The notes under the pieces: generated by a model | What the model was told of the DNA's origin: nothing | What the model saw: only the letters and a program-made list of their open reading frames with translations | The model's database searches: none | Position numbers and translations under genes: made by a program | Origin: Oceanobacillus saliphilus | Lineage (GTDB): Bacteria; Bacillota; Bacilli; Bacillales; Amphibacillaceae | Assembly (NCBI RefSeq): GCF_023522835.1 | Contig: NZ_JALCZU010000002.1 | Coordinates: forward strand, 407,111 to 471,110 | Direction: 5' to 3' | Length of the DNA stretch: 64,000 nt | Shown here: positions 35,232-44,068 of the stretch, piece after piece | Layout of the letters: each line of letters starts with the position of its first letter | How positions within the stretch are numbered: the stretch's first letter is position 1

Positions 35232-35582
35232 CGTATCTCCTCTTCTATCATCATATTTTTTATTGAATTAATAACAAAGTGAATTTCATTCTATTTTTTG
35301 TTAGTTGAAAGGTATTATTCATATCATTCATTTGGTTTGTGGCTAGTTTTCATGTTAAGTTAAAGATAAACCATATTCAAGTATGTACCCGTTAAATTAA
35401 AAAAGATGCATCTCCGTTTACAAAAGCATCTATCTGCAAACAAATCATTTCATTCTTAATTCCTACTCACTCTATTCATCTTCTAAATAGTTTAATGTTG
35501 TATCTCGCATGTAACTTATTGAAACTATTTTGTAGGATATTCGTATTACGATTAGCAGGTAAAAACAGGAGGAGGAACTCTG
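35232..35582. other. Intergenic, nothing recognised
   Basis: AT-rich divergent region between selO and the RDD gene. It must hold both promoters, but none is convincing by eye. Confidence 0.4.
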
Positions 35583-35972
35583 ATGAAATCCATTACAAAA
35601 AAACGTATGAAAGCTTATATGATAGACATTGCTATTTCAACTGTCGTTATTGCCGGGGCTGAATATTTTCTTCGGAAAAAGGTAAAAAACGAGGCCGTCC
35701 ATGCTTTAGTTACTCCCACGATCATAATGTGGTCTCTTGAATACGCACAATTGCGAAATAGTGGCCAGACAATCGGTTACAAAAAACTGGGCCTCGTTTT
35801 GGAAAATGAAGAGAATTCAGAGCTGTCTACCAGTCAAATCATCAAACGTATGACTTATCGGGATACCATAAGCACTTTTGACTACTTAAAAAACCCTAAA
35901 GCGTTTGAAAGTAGGGAAGGTGCGATACTTCCGCATGACCGATTTTCCGGTACAGTGGTAAAGGAAGTTTGA
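35583..35972 (+). CDS. RDD-family membrane protein
   Basis: 129 residues. KRMKAYMIDIAIST gives the Arg and Asp of the RDD name, followed by one or two hydrophobic segments and GQTIGYKKLGLVLENEE, then a last RMTYRDT. RDD proteins are poorly defined; some act in Na+ tolerance or in drug-resistance loci. The strong AGGAGGAGG site fixes the start. Confidence 0.75.
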   Translation: MKSITKKRMKAYMIDIAISTVVIAGAEYFLRKKVKNEAVHALVTPTIIMWSLEYAQLRNSGQTIGYKKLGLVLENEENSELSTSQIIKRMTYRDTISTFDYLKNPKAFESREGAILPHDRFSGTVVKEV

Positions 35973-36066
35973 TAATGTAGAACCTTGCCCAGTGGAGGGT
36001 TTACTATTCGCCCCTCTACAATTCTTTGCTTTTATAGTACTCACTATGGCTGCTTATCGAAAAGAA

Positions 36067-36108
36067 CAAAAAATACACACACCCACTATAGGCGCGTGTA
36101 TTTTTTGT
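36067..36108. terminator. Bidirectional terminator between RDD and FUSC genes
   Basis: AAAAAATACAC and GTGTATTTTTT arms with a GC-rich inner part; A- and T-runs on both sides. Confidence 0.8.
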
Positions 36109-36115
36109 TTTCCAA

Positions 36116-38071
36116 TCAGTATAAGGTAACACCTTTATCAATTTGCAATGCCCTTTGCAGGCTGGTTATTTGATTTTGGATACTGGAAAATCCATCTATT
36201 TCTGGTATGTTTTGGATGGATGGCGACCTTTTCTGATTTGCGGCAATTGCCATCGTCTCACAAACATAAAGCAATTGTGCAAGATCTTCGTCAGAAACGA
36301 CCGGGCGTTTTTCCATTTTGGAACACCCTTCCAGAAGATAGCCTAATTGTACAATGGAAAAGGTCACCGGCCAATAATAATCCAGTGCTTTATGATTAAT
36401 CGGAATCTCGCCCGATGCCGTACTGTACAATGTTTTTAAGTTAATTATATTCGTACGCATTTTTCTTAATTCTCTACTTTCCCTTGCATTAAAATCTTCT
36501 CCTTGTTTAGAGAAAAGGGTTACTAAAAATTGTGCCTGACTACGTATGGTCTTGGTTATTAAATGTGGTAGACGACTTGAGGCAGACTTTCTTCCTATCA
36601 AAAACACTCCAATAAGACCAATTGCAATACCGATTAGAACATCAATGATTCTGGCTGATGCAAAATAGGAAAAACTGTAGCTTCCCGCTGTCGTACTTTC
36701 CGCCATAAGTAGAGCATTCGGCGTGAAAAACAGTGCAGCCAGCCCATAATTTTTCACGATAAACAACTCGGTAATAAAGGTCAGAAGTAAAATAAAGAAT
36801 GCGATAATGTAGCCGGATGGTTCCAAAGCAAGAATCAAACTTGCAATGACAATGCCTATCACTGTACCGATTCCTCTTTGAATTGCACGATGGTAGGTTG
36901 CAACAATCGTTCCACCTGACATGACCGCCACACATGATAATGGTACCCAATAAGAACGTGCCAAATCCAATTCAAATGCTATAATTGCAGCGATAATTGT
37001 TACAAAACCAAAACGTAAAGCTGTTATGAAAACAATCGAGTTCTTGTCAAATGCTCCTCCAAAAATAGTCTTCGGAGATAATTTAGATATTTTGACGACT
37101 TGATTTATTTTGTTTGACGGCTCATTCATAATTGCATCCGCATCGTAAACTTTTGCAAATAACTGACGGACATTCTCATTTATTTCATCTGGTTGGAGGA
37201 TACTCTTAGATGCCCGCTTTCCTCCCTTTTGGTTAAGCGAAAAAGCAAGTTCGCGAACCGTATCGCCTAATTCGGAAGGTAATGGTTCCCTACTTTCAGA
37301 AAAATGATCGATAACATATATGAATATGGAGTTTGCGTGTTCATTTAATATAAATAACCGTTTAAATAATAATGTTTTCCGCCAAGGAATATACCCTGCA
37401 GCGAGAGTTTCTTCCGCTTCAGCCAAGACGTCCATCATGCGTTGTCTGGACTCAGTAAAGGTCTGTTCGGTACCAACAGATTCTAGAAAAGCAGCCAGCT
37501 CTAGATAGACTCTCTTTACAACATCTGTTTCTGGTCCATGAGGATCAAAGAACCAGCCAATCATAGCAATGATCCAAGATAAACTTCCGCCAAGGAATAC
37601 AAGCCCAGCACGCAATAAGGCCTGATCAGGGTCTGCCGGCATACCCGAAATCATTGAGAAAACAAGTACAAAAAATATGGCCGATGGTCCTGTAATTCGT
37701 AATGCTCCAAATACAAAAATAGCTGTGGCTCCAATAATGCCCATTAAAATAGCTACCGCAAGAGGGTAAGGAGCAGCGAGTGTCCCAAGTGCAGCAACCA
37801 GCGTCATACCAAGTACAACAAAGAACAACTTTTTAGCCAGCTGTGCATATGGAATATTAAATACGTAGAGGTAGGTGAAGCCACCCAGCCCAGCAATTAA
37901 TCCATATTCCAGATTTCCCAATAGTAATCCGATAATCACGGGCAGACTTGCAGCCAATCCTGCTGAAAATGCCTTTAACCATGGGAACGGTTTCGTATTT
38001 ACCGATAATGCCTGTTTAAAAATAGAAGGAGATTTATATGCCTTACTTTGACTACTGTCTCCCAAAACCAA
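36116..38071 (-). CDS. FUSC-family membrane protein (aromatic acid exporter type)
   Basis: 651 residues with two sets of about five or six membrane segments, at about residues 30-170 and 350-480, each followed by a cytoplasmic helical domain. The second set includes SYWVPLSCVAVMSGGTIVATYHRAIQRGIGTVIG, typical of the FUSC/AaeB group. These proteins export aromatic acids or related toxic compounds. TTG is the apparent start; the ribosome site (AAGAAGTGA) is weak. No adjacent regulator is seen. Confidence 0.8.
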   Translation of the reverse strand: MVLGDSSQSKAYKSPSIFKQALSVNTKPFPWLKAFSAGLAASLPVIIGLLLGNLEYGLIAGLGGFTYLYVFNIPYAQLAKKLFFVVLGMTLVAALGTLAAPYPLAVAILMGIIGATAIFVFGALRITGPSAIFFVLVFSMISGMPADPDQALLRAGLVFLGGSLSWIIAMIGWFFDPHGPETDVVKRVYLELAAFLESVGTEQTFTESRQRMMDVLAEAEETLAAGYIPWRKTLLFKRLFILNEHANSIFIYVIDHFSESREPLPSELGDTVRELAFSLNQKGGKRASKSILQPDEINENVRQLFAKVYDADAIMNEPSNKINQVVKISKLSPKTIFGGAFDKNSIVFITALRFGFVTIIAAIIAFELDLARSYWVPLSCVAVMSGGTIVATYHRAIQRGIGTVIGIVIASLILALEPSGYIIAFFILLLTFITELFIVKNYGLAALFFTPNALLMAESTTAGSYSFSYFASARIIDVLIGIAIGLIGVFLIGRKSASSRLPHLITKTIRSQAQFLVTLFSKQGEDFNARESRELRKMRTNIINLKTLYSTASGEIPINHKALDYYWPVTFSIVQLGYLLEGCSKMEKRPVVSDEDLAQLLYVCETMAIAANQKRSPSIQNIPEIDGFSSIQNQITSLQRALQIDKGVTLY

Positions 38072-38159
38072 TCACTTCTTTCTAATTAGAAAAATTCACA
38101 TCCAATTATTTATCATATCATTTACGTTCCGTATGTAAAGTTTTGAATTCATTCAATTT

Positions 38160-38196
38160 GTTTTACTTTGACATGAGACGGGTAAAAAACTATATA
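38160..38196 (+). promoter_or_regulatory. Strong sigma-A promoter with overlapping sigma-B-like elements
   Basis: TTGACA (38168-38173) and TATATA (38191-38196) are 17 bases apart. Overlapping them, GTTTTA (38160-38165) and GGGTAA (38180-38185) are 14 apart, resembling the sigma-B pattern GTTTAA/GGGTAT. The PRC-barrel gene starts 24 bases downstream. Confidence 0.6.
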
Positions 38197-38219
38197 TAAA
38201 ATGAAGGAGGGAATGTAAG

Positions 38220-38939
38220 ATGTTGTTCTATACTTCTGAACTGAAAAAATATAATATTCATGCCACTGACGGAGAACTCGGAAAGATTAGAGATTTATAT
38301 TTTGATGAAAATACTTGGGCAATACGTTATGCAAGTATAGATACTAGGAAATGGCTTCCAGGTAGAAAAGTACTTCTGTCTCCGTCTTCTTTCATCAGAA
38401 TAAATGAAGGGGACGAAAAACTAGAAGTGGAGTATGATAAGGAAACGGTTCGAAACAGTCCGGACGTACCTGAAGACGCACAGCTGTCAAGGGAGGCCAA
38501 ACAGCGGTTAGATGAGTACTATGGCTGGGGATCCAATTTATCAGATCCAGTTATGTATGGCGGGGGACAAATTGCAACGACAAATGTAATAAGACCACCT
38601 GAACCAAATGCAGCAAAGGTTGTTCCAGATCCCATTGAACCTGAACATGAACTAAGAAGTGAAGATGATACAATTGGTTTCCGTGCTCATGCACATGATG
38701 GGAAACTAGGACAAGTTGTTGATTTCCTATACAATGATGAATACTGGAAAATTTCTCATATTATCGTTGAAAGCAGAGACAGTACTTTGAATCCAAAATA
38801 TTATGTATTCGGTACGGAAAAAGTCAATGCTGCAGATTGGCTAGAAGGTGACCTGTATATGAACGGTTCGCTCGATATGCTCACACAGGAAATGCCTTAT
38901 AAAAGTAAAGAAGAAATCGTCAACAGTATGTCAAGATAG
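38220..38939 (+). CDS. Protein with two PRC-barrel domains
   Basis: 239 residues. The N-terminal barrel (about 1-75: LKKYNIHATDGELGKIRDLYFDE, SIDTRKWLPGRKVLLSP) and the C-terminal one (about 145-225: GFRAHAHDGKLGQVVDFLYND, YWKISHIIVESR) are separated by a proline-rich linker. Soluble PRC-barrel proteins of this size are often stress-induced in Bacillaceae and bind other proteins or RNA; no enzymatic role is known. GAAGGAGGGA precedes the ATG, and a sigma-A promoter with possible sigma-B overlap lies upstream. Confidence 0.82.
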   Translation: MLFYTSELKKYNIHATDGELGKIRDLYFDENTWAIRYASIDTRKWLPGRKVLLSPSSFIRINEGDEKLEVEYDKETVRNSPDVPEDAQLSREAKQRLDEYYGWGSNLSDPVMYGGGQIATTNVIRPPEPNAAKVVPDPIEPEHELRSEDDTIGFRAHAHDGKLGQVVDFLYNDEYWKISHIIVESRDSTLNPKYYVFGTEKVNAADWLEGDLYMNGSLDMLTQEMPYKSKEEIVNSMSR

Positions 38940-38943
38940 GTTA

Positions 38944-39018
38944 TTAGAAAACTTAAAGGACCAAGGGATGTGTTCGATCACCTTGGTCCTTTTCCTTTGC
39001 AGATAGGAAAGGATAAAT
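38944..39018 (+). repeat. Two-hairpin element, chimeric copy G with an inserted terminator
   Basis: The left end (TTAGAAAACTT) and the second-hairpin left arm (GCAGATAGGAAAGG at 38999-39012) of the element are present, but between them lies a different hairpin: AAAGGACCAAGG and CCTTGGTCCTTT with a T-rich tail (38955-38994). That hairpin is a good terminator for the PRC-barrel gene. Confidence 0.6.
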
Positions 39019-39056
39019 TTTTTCTTAGCAACTAATTCCCCCTACATAAACGGCCA

Positions 39057-39177
39057 CGTCCAGCTCCAGCGCCTACCCCCTCGAGGTCTTAAGTAGAAAC
39101 TACCTGTGGCAAAGAACACCACTGGTTTTTCTACTTAAGCTTGTCGGGGGTGATCAAGGCGCTTGCGCTTTTGTTCT
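39057..39177. repeat. Large imperfect palindrome of a REP-like type
   Basis: CGTCCAGCTCCAGCGCCTA at the left, GGCGCTTGCGCTTTTGTTCT at the right, and between them long arms including ACCCCCTCGAGG, CTTAAGTAGAAA and their approximate complements. The whole can fold to one ~100-base hairpin. Very similar palindromes are, from memory, widespread between genes in Bacillaceae. It ends at the ectC stop and may end the ectoine transcript. Confidence 0.7.
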
Positions 39178-39564
39178 TTATTTAGTCAGTAAAGGATAAT
39201 ATCCTTCTTCATTATGTGTTTCCGTTCCAACTAAAGGTGGGTTAAATACGCAAACCATCCGCATTTGAGTTTTTGCACGAAGCTTATGTTTATCATGTTC
39301 GTCCAATAGATACATTGATCCTGCTTTAAGTGGCCAAACTTCACCAGTATCCGTCTTTTCTATTTCACCTTCCCCTTCAATACAATATACCGCTTCAATA
39401 TGGTTTTTGTACCAGAAAAAACTTTCAGTACCCGCCTTAATAATGGTGTCATTTAAGCTAAATCCAACATTATCTTTATTTAAAATAAATCTCCGACTCT
39501 CCCAAGTATTTCCTTTTGTATGGTCTTCGGTTCCAATAATTTCATCAAGTGTTTTTACGATCAT
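39178..39564 (-). CDS. ectC: L-ectoine synthase
   Basis: 128 residues, a single small cupin. It starts with the family hallmark MIVKTLDEIIGT, then NTIIKAGTESFFWYKNHIEAVYCIEGEGE (in part) and LDEHDKHKLRA with the conserved metal and substrate residues. It cyclises N-gamma-acetyl-L-2,4-diaminobutyrate to ectoine with loss of water. Last gene of ectABC, 33 bases behind ectB. AAAGGGGT precedes the ATG. Confidence 0.96.
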   Translation of the reverse strand: MIVKTLDEIIGTEDHTKGNTWESRRFILNKDNVGFSLNDTIIKAGTESFFWYKNHIEAVYCIEGEGEIEKTDTGEVWPLKAGSMYLLDEHDKHKLRAKTQMRMVCVFNPPLVGTETHNEEGYYPLLTK

Positions 39565-39597
39565 TCGTATACCCCTTTACTTTACAAATTTTTATAG

Positions 39598-40875
39598 TTA
39601 TTTTGCAAGAACCTGCTCTATACTATCAATTAAAATCTCAAGACCTTTATTTAAGCCTTCCTCATCGATAATAAGTGGTGGCAGAAATTTCACTACTTCA
39701 TCCTTTGCTCCTGAGGTTTCCACAATAAGTCCTCGTTTGAATGCTTCCGCGCAAATCTCAGCTGCCAGATTCTCAACATGTACAGCTATGCCCTGCATAA
39801 GGCCTCTTCCCCTTGGTTCACCTTTCAATTCAGGATACTTCGTAATAATTGCATCAATCGTATCGCTTAATAGGCTTGCTTTCTTATTGATTTCTTTGGA
39901 AAATTCATCTGTCTCCCAAAAGCTTAACGCTTCTGTTGCAGCGATAAATGCTAAATTATTACCACGGAATGTCCCATTATGTTCACCTGGGCCCCACTGA
40001 TCATATTCAGGCTTAATTAGAGTTATTGCCATTGGCAAACCTGCACCGCCGATAGATTTGGAAAGACAAACAACATCGGGTTTTATGCAAGCATCTTCAA
40101 AGCTAAAAAAAGTACCGGTTCTGCCACATCCCGCTTGAACATCATCAACAATTAATAGAATATCCCAGCGTCTGCAAATACTTTCAATTTTTTTCAGCCA
40201 TTCCATCCTTGCAGCATTAATGCCACCCTCACCTTGAACAGTTTCCAGGATGATCGCTGCGGGAAGTGCAACCCCACTACCGTTATCTTCAAGAAATTTT
40301 TCAATATATGCTATCGAGTCTTGATCTTCCACATACTCATCAAAAGGCATCGTTGAGGTATGATGAAGCGGTATCCCTGCTCCATGGCGTTTAAATGAAT
40401 TACCTGTAACAGACAACGAGCCAATTGTCATGCCATGGAACGCATTTGTAAAGTTAATAACGGTATTACGTCCTGTTACTTTTCTGGCAATTTTCAATGC
40501 ACTTTCAACAGTGTTGGTTCCTGTTGGTCCGGGAAACATTATTTTATAGTCGAGGTTTCGAGGTGTAAGTATCGTATCTCGGAACTTTTCAAGAAACTCT
40601 TTTCTTGGTGTCGTTCCCATGTCGAGGCTGTGCAAAATCCCATCTTCTTTAATATAGTCAATCATCTTATTCTGCATTCCAGCATGATTATGTCCGTAAT
40701 TCAATGCTCCTGCTCCAGCAAAAAAATCAATATATTCTTTACCATCCACATCCCATAGTTTATATCCTTTAGCCTTTTCAAAAACAGTAGGCCAACTACG
40801 ACTGTAGCTTCTAACTGCGGATTCCACTTCTTCAAACGTTTTCATTTTATTGTCTTTTATGATAGCGGTCGTCAT
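39598..40875 (-). CDS. ectB: Diaminobutyrate--2-oxoglutarate transaminase
   Basis: 425 residues, usual length. Class III PLP aminotransferase: [53 protein letters not shown] and [13 protein letters not shown] with the PLP-binding lysine. It makes L-2,4-diaminobutyrate from aspartate semialdehyde and glutamate, the first ectoine step. ATG 40875 was chosen (AAGG 8 bases upstream) over TTG 40878. It lies 24 bases behind ectA. Confidence 0.96.
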   Translation of the reverse strand: MTTAIIKDNKMKTFEEVESAVRSYSRSWPTVFEKAKGYKLWDVDGKEYIDFFAGAGALNYGHNHAGMQNKMIDYIKEDGILHSLDMGTTPRKEFLEKFRDTILTPRNLDYKIMFPGPTGTNTVESALKIARKVTGRNTVINFTNAFHGMTIGSLSVTGNSFKRHGAGIPLHHTSTMPFDEYVEDQDSIAYIEKFLEDNGSGVALPAAIILETVQGEGGINAARMEWLKKIESICRRWDILLIVDDVQAGCGRTGTFFSFEDACIKPDVVCLSKSIGGAGLPMAITLIKPEYDQWGPGEHNGTFRGNNLAFIAATEALSFWETDEFSKEINKKASLLSDTIDAIITKYPELKGEPRGRGLMQGIAVHVENLAAEICAEAFKRGLIVETSGAKDEVVKFLPPLIIDEEGLNKGLEILIDSIEQVLAK

Positions 40876-40899
40876 CAACTCATCCTTTAAATAAATTTA

Positions 40900-41430
40900 T
40901 TATTTTAACGGTCCAATTCTAAATAACAACTCATCTTCATGACCAGTATCTGGAAAATCGTTAGCTGTGAAATAATCACTCACTTTCCAATTCGTATTAA
41001 ATTTTCTGGCAAGCCCAAAAAACAAACGTTTGGATGGTGTATTGGATGGTGATACCGTGGCTTCAACAAATTGAACTTCCTCACACGCATCACGATCCAT
41101 TAGTTGAAGAAGCATTTTTGTTGCCAATCCATTACCTCTTTCTGACTCACTCACAGCTACCTGCCAAATAAATAATGTATCTGTTTTATCTGGGTGAATG
41201 AACCCGGATATAAAGCCAACAACCTTTTGTGTTTCTTTACTTTTCACTACGATAGATGTATTTGAGAAGATTTCACACCACATAAGATAACTGTAAGAAG
41301 AATTCAAATCAAGATTACCAGTTTGTTTCACGAGATCCCATGCAGCAGCTCCATCCTCTTTATTCGGCTTACGGAAATAATATTTAGTCTTACTAATTTT
41401 TAGCTTATCTGCAACTTCTGAAATATTGAT
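40900..41430 (-). CDS. ectA: L-2,4-diaminobutyrate acetyltransferase; apparent ATC start
   Basis: 176 residues read from ATC 41430, matching the family length. GNAT fold: YYFRKPNKEDGAAAWDLV at the N-terminus, LDLNSSYSYLMWCEIF, then the acetyl-CoA loop VSESERGNGLATKML and EATVSPSNTPSKRLFFGLA. It acetylates diaminobutyrate at the gamma amino group. The conserved sequence begins well upstream of the first ordinary start (GTG 41331), and the frame has no ATG, GTG or TTG before its upstream stop at 41439. GGGAGGTG lies exactly 6 bases before ATC, where an ATG is expected (ATC-AAT-ATT-TCA). Either ATC is used, at low efficiency, or an ATG has been lost. Confidence 0.88.
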   Translation of the reverse strand: MNISEVADKLKISKTKYYFRKPNKEDGAAAWDLVKQTGNLDLNSSYSYLMWCEIFSNTSIVVKSKETQKVVGFISGFIHPDKTDTLFIWQVAVSESERGNGLATKMLLQLMDRDACEEVQFVEATVSPSNTPSKRLFFGLARKFNTNWKVSDYFTANDFPDTGHEDELLFRIGPLK

Positions 41431-41443
41431 AGTTTACACCTCC

Positions 41444-41887
41444 CTTACTTTCTACTACGAAGTATCACGCTTAATAGCCTATAAGGAACGGTCCATTTCG
41501 TCAAAATGGATTAAACGCGATATAGCGTAGTTAAGCAGGATAATTTACGTTTAAACTTAAATAGATGCAAATGTCTATAGAATACGACCGAATAGTAAGG
41601 TATCGTTCAAAATTTAAAAAATTATGTTAACTCAACCTATGCGGAACCCTTGATGCGTTTAGGTTTTATCAGTTTATTTTTATAATTTAATTTTATTAGT
41701 TTATTTCACATATGAATTAATATAAAATCTTCCCTTTCGTTTGCTCACTATTACCTGATGAAATTATGATCCAATCAAATCTTTTTAAGGTGATTGTTAA
41801 TTAATCAGGCCCCTGTAACAAGCCAACCTTTCATCATCATATATTATCAGGAATATTTAGACTTAGTTTAAGACAGGAGGAAAAAAG
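41444..41887. other. Divergent intergenic region before ectABC
   Basis: About 440 bases. Read leftward there is TTGACG near 41500 with possible AT-rich -10 positions TATAGG/TAGGCT 15-17 bases later, a candidate ectA promoter of low confidence. The remaining DNA is AT-rich without a recognised motif; osmotic promoters may be here. Confidence 0.35.
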
Positions 41888-42538
41888 ATGTACCCAAATC
41901 AACCCAATATCAGATATTTGAATCAACATTATCATTATCCTACAGCCCCTTATGGACAACAGACTTACAATTTATACTCACCCAATTCATTTGATCGCCA
42001 ACAAGCAATTAGAGGCCAGGCTACTTGGACAGAAGGTGGACAAGTAACAAAGTGCGAAATACCATGGTCTGATAATGAGTATATGACAGCAGCCGTGGGA
42101 GAAGATTCCCCCTACCAATGTGGTGAAATACTCAAAATCAGAAATATATCAGCACCTCTTGGAAGAGAAATCCTTGTAAAGGTGGTTGATCAAGTAGTAG
42201 GATACCCGCCAAACAGGATTAATTTGCATCGAAGAGCATTTCAAGCATTAGGAGTAAATCCGGATGTAGGAGTGTTAAATATTGAGATTATTCCGTCACC
42301 AGAGCTTGAACTTGAAAAATGGGGGAAATATTTATTGGAGGTTACACAGACTGCATATCCCGGCTTCAATATAACAGAATATGCTGCAACAGATAAAACG
42401 GTGGTTTCTGCTTCTCAAACGAAAGAAACATACGAATTTATTCTGCAATCTCAACAGGAAACAATTAGAGTTCAGGGAAACGTCATTTATAATCCAATAA
42501 CAGACCGAATTATTTCCTTTGATATTAAAGAAATTTAA
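41888..42538 (+). CDS. Double-psi beta-barrel plus DUF3889 protein
   Basis: 216 residues with a Tyr/Asn/Gln/Pro-rich N-terminus (about 1-40) and no signal peptide. Residues about 43-135 resemble an RlpA-like double-psi barrel (GQATWTEGGQVTKCEIPW, YQCGEILKIRN, VKVVDQVVGYPPNRINLHRRAF), and 145-216 a DUF3889 domain (KWGKYLLEVTQTAYPGF, IRVQGNVIYNP). The combination occurs in Bacillaceae and may be spore-related, from its tyrosine-rich head; that is inference. GACAGGAGG precedes the ATG and a terminator follows. Confidence 0.65.
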   Translation: MYPNQPNIRYLNQHYHYPTAPYGQQTYNLYSPNSFDRQQAIRGQATWTEGGQVTKCEIPWSDNEYMTAAVGEDSPYQCGEILKIRNISAPLGREILVKVVDQVVGYPPNRINLHRRAFQALGVNPDVGVLNIEIIPSPELELEKWGKYLLEVTQTAYPGFNITEYAATDKTVVSASQTKETYEFILQSQQETIRVQGNVIYNPITDRIISFDIKEI

Positions 42539-42548
42539 ATTTTAAAAC

Positions 42549-42597
42549 CAAAACAGCCTCTAATTTGAACGATTCCGTTTAGGGGGCTGTTTCATTT
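42549..42597 (+). terminator. Terminator of the DPBB/DUF3889 gene
   Basis: AAACAGCC(T)C and (G)GGGGCTGTTT around a ~20-base loop with a T-rich tail. Confidence 0.65.
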
Positions 42598-42797
42598 TAT
42601 TCACTATTCGTTTCTTCCATTTTCAAAATAAGGTTGCCAACAATATGATTTTATCCAATTTTTAGAAAATAAAGTCTAATAAGCAGGATTTTCATGTCCT
42701 CATAAAGAATATATAAATCATAACGAGAAAGTACATCCGGATAGGCTTAGAGATAATAACGATTATACAACTACATTACGAAAGGGGAAGACGACGA

Positions 42798-43394
42798 ATG
42801 ACAACAAACAATGAATATCAGCGTAGTTACAGTTTGGCAGACATCGCACGAAAGTTAGGACGACCACGAACTACAGTCCAATCGTGGCGCGATCAATTCA
42901 AAAAGTATCTTCCAACAATCAGTGGTACGCATGGGCGAACGACTCGTTATGACGAGAAAGCTTTGGCCCTGTTTGAACTTATCGCCCGTATGAAGGATGA
43001 CAATGAACCGCCAACCATGATTGAAAAGATGCTAACGGAAACCGTCGATATCATTACAATTGATCATGATGACTTTAACGAAAATCAACCACCTATGTTA
43101 GCACAGATGTATGAGGGATTTAAACAGGTCGCTGCAGCTCTGGAGGTACAACGACACCATAACGAAGAAATAACGACAGAACTAAAGGAATTACGGAAAC
43201 TGCATGCTGCAGATCAGCAAAATCGCGAAGAAAACCAACGCGAATTATTAAAGCGATTAGAGCAGCAGAACTTTATAAACGAAAGTATAAAGACACGGGA
43301 CGCCAAACTTCTGGAAGCCATGCGTGAGCTTCAGGATAAAAAGCAGGAAGAAAAACGGAAAAAAGGAATATTCTCGAGAATATTTAAAAGGTAA
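42798..43394 (+). CDS. MerR-like HTH protein with long coiled coil (DUF3967/RacA-like)
   Basis: 198 residues. An N-terminal winged-helix HTH (about 8-65: YSLADIARKLGRPRTTVQSWRDQFKKYLP, in part) is followed by a helical linker and a coiled coil of about 90 residues rich in Gln/Glu/Lys (EVQRHHNEEITTELKELRKL), ending in a basic tail (KRKKGIFSRIFKR) that could contact the membrane or DNA. The layout resembles RacA, which anchors chromosomal DNA to the cell pole, and phage/plasmid-type DUF3967 proteins. Its DNA target is unknown. AAAGGGGAAG precedes the ATG. Confidence 0.65.
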   Translation: MTTNNEYQRSYSLADIARKLGRPRTTVQSWRDQFKKYLPTISGTHGRTTRYDEKALALFELIARMKDDNEPPTMIEKMLTETVDIITIDHDDFNENQPPMLAQMYEGFKQVAAALEVQRHHNEEITTELKELRKLHAADQQNREENQRELLKRLEQQNFINESIKTRDAKLLEAMRELQDKKQEEKRKKGIFSRIFKR

Positions 43395-43552
43395 TTCCTT
43401 AACATAATCGATGAGATATGACCAACTCCAATTCGTGCAATTTATCCGAACTCTTCCAGCATAATATCCATTTAAACCTCGCAGTACAAGTGTCATTGTC
43501 ACTGTCAGATTCTTATCGTACTCTTAACATCCACTAACCTAAATGTTAAATA
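43395..43552. other. Intergenic, nothing recognised
   Basis: Non-coding between the HTH gene and the hairpin at 43553. The stretch 43593-43831 is likewise empty. Confidence 0.4.
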
Positions 43553-43592
43553 GACAACCTTACTTCAGGTATTTTTTTGAAGTAAGGTTGTC
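43553..43592. terminator. Perfect 15-bp hairpin
   Basis: GACAACCTTACTTCA and TGAAGTAAGGTTGTC are exact complements around a loop containing T7. There is no T-run after the stem, so it may act as a processing or pausing hairpin rather than a classic terminator. Confidence 0.6.
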
Positions 43593-43831
43593 GTACTATA
43601 CAGGTCAGGCTTTACGGATATTGATGCTTTCCATTTCCTACATAACCGTTAAATTGGCTGCTGCATTTTCTAGTTTAATGAACAGGATGTGACATGCAGC
43701 CTTATGAAAACTGCTTTCTCCAAGATTCTTCAGTACCAGGTATAGATCATCCACAAGAATAGCCGGCATTATCATCAGCACAATCTATAGAAATCGAGGC
43801 TAATAGAATAGGGATTTAATCACATGAACTC

Positions 43832-44068
43832 CTAATCAAAATCACAGCCATGACGGCGCCGGCGTCTGCGGCGGTCATCTCTAACAACTACTTCGTCTGC
43901 AAAAACATTCACTTCGTCAACATTGATTACTAACGTTCTATCACGATCATCATGAAATCGACGTCTTCGTCTTCTATCATCTTCAAAGACGTTTACTCTG
44001 TCTGTACGAATTTTCACACTGTCCACATCGAGTATATCACGGCGTCGTCTGCTTCTATACATAGACAT
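43832..44068 (-). CDS. Arg/Asp-rich 78-aa protein with an internal duplication
   Basis: Extremely charged: blocks of four to seven arginines alternate with aspartates. Two halves share the order VNVF-x-(D/E)-D followed later by DDRRRRRR: VNVFEDDRRRRRRFHDD and VNVFADEVVVRDDRRRRRRR. It opens MSMYRSRRRRDILD and ends HGCDFD. No family is recognised; arginine-block proteins of this size occur among spore-associated and nucleic-acid-binding proteins. A very strong ribosome site (GGGAGGGA) supports translation. It is monocistronic. Confidence 0.65.
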   Translation of the reverse strand: MSMYRSRRRRDILDVDSVKIRTDRVNVFEDDRRRRRRFHDDRDRTLVINVDEVNVFADEVVVRDDRRRRRRRHGCDFD

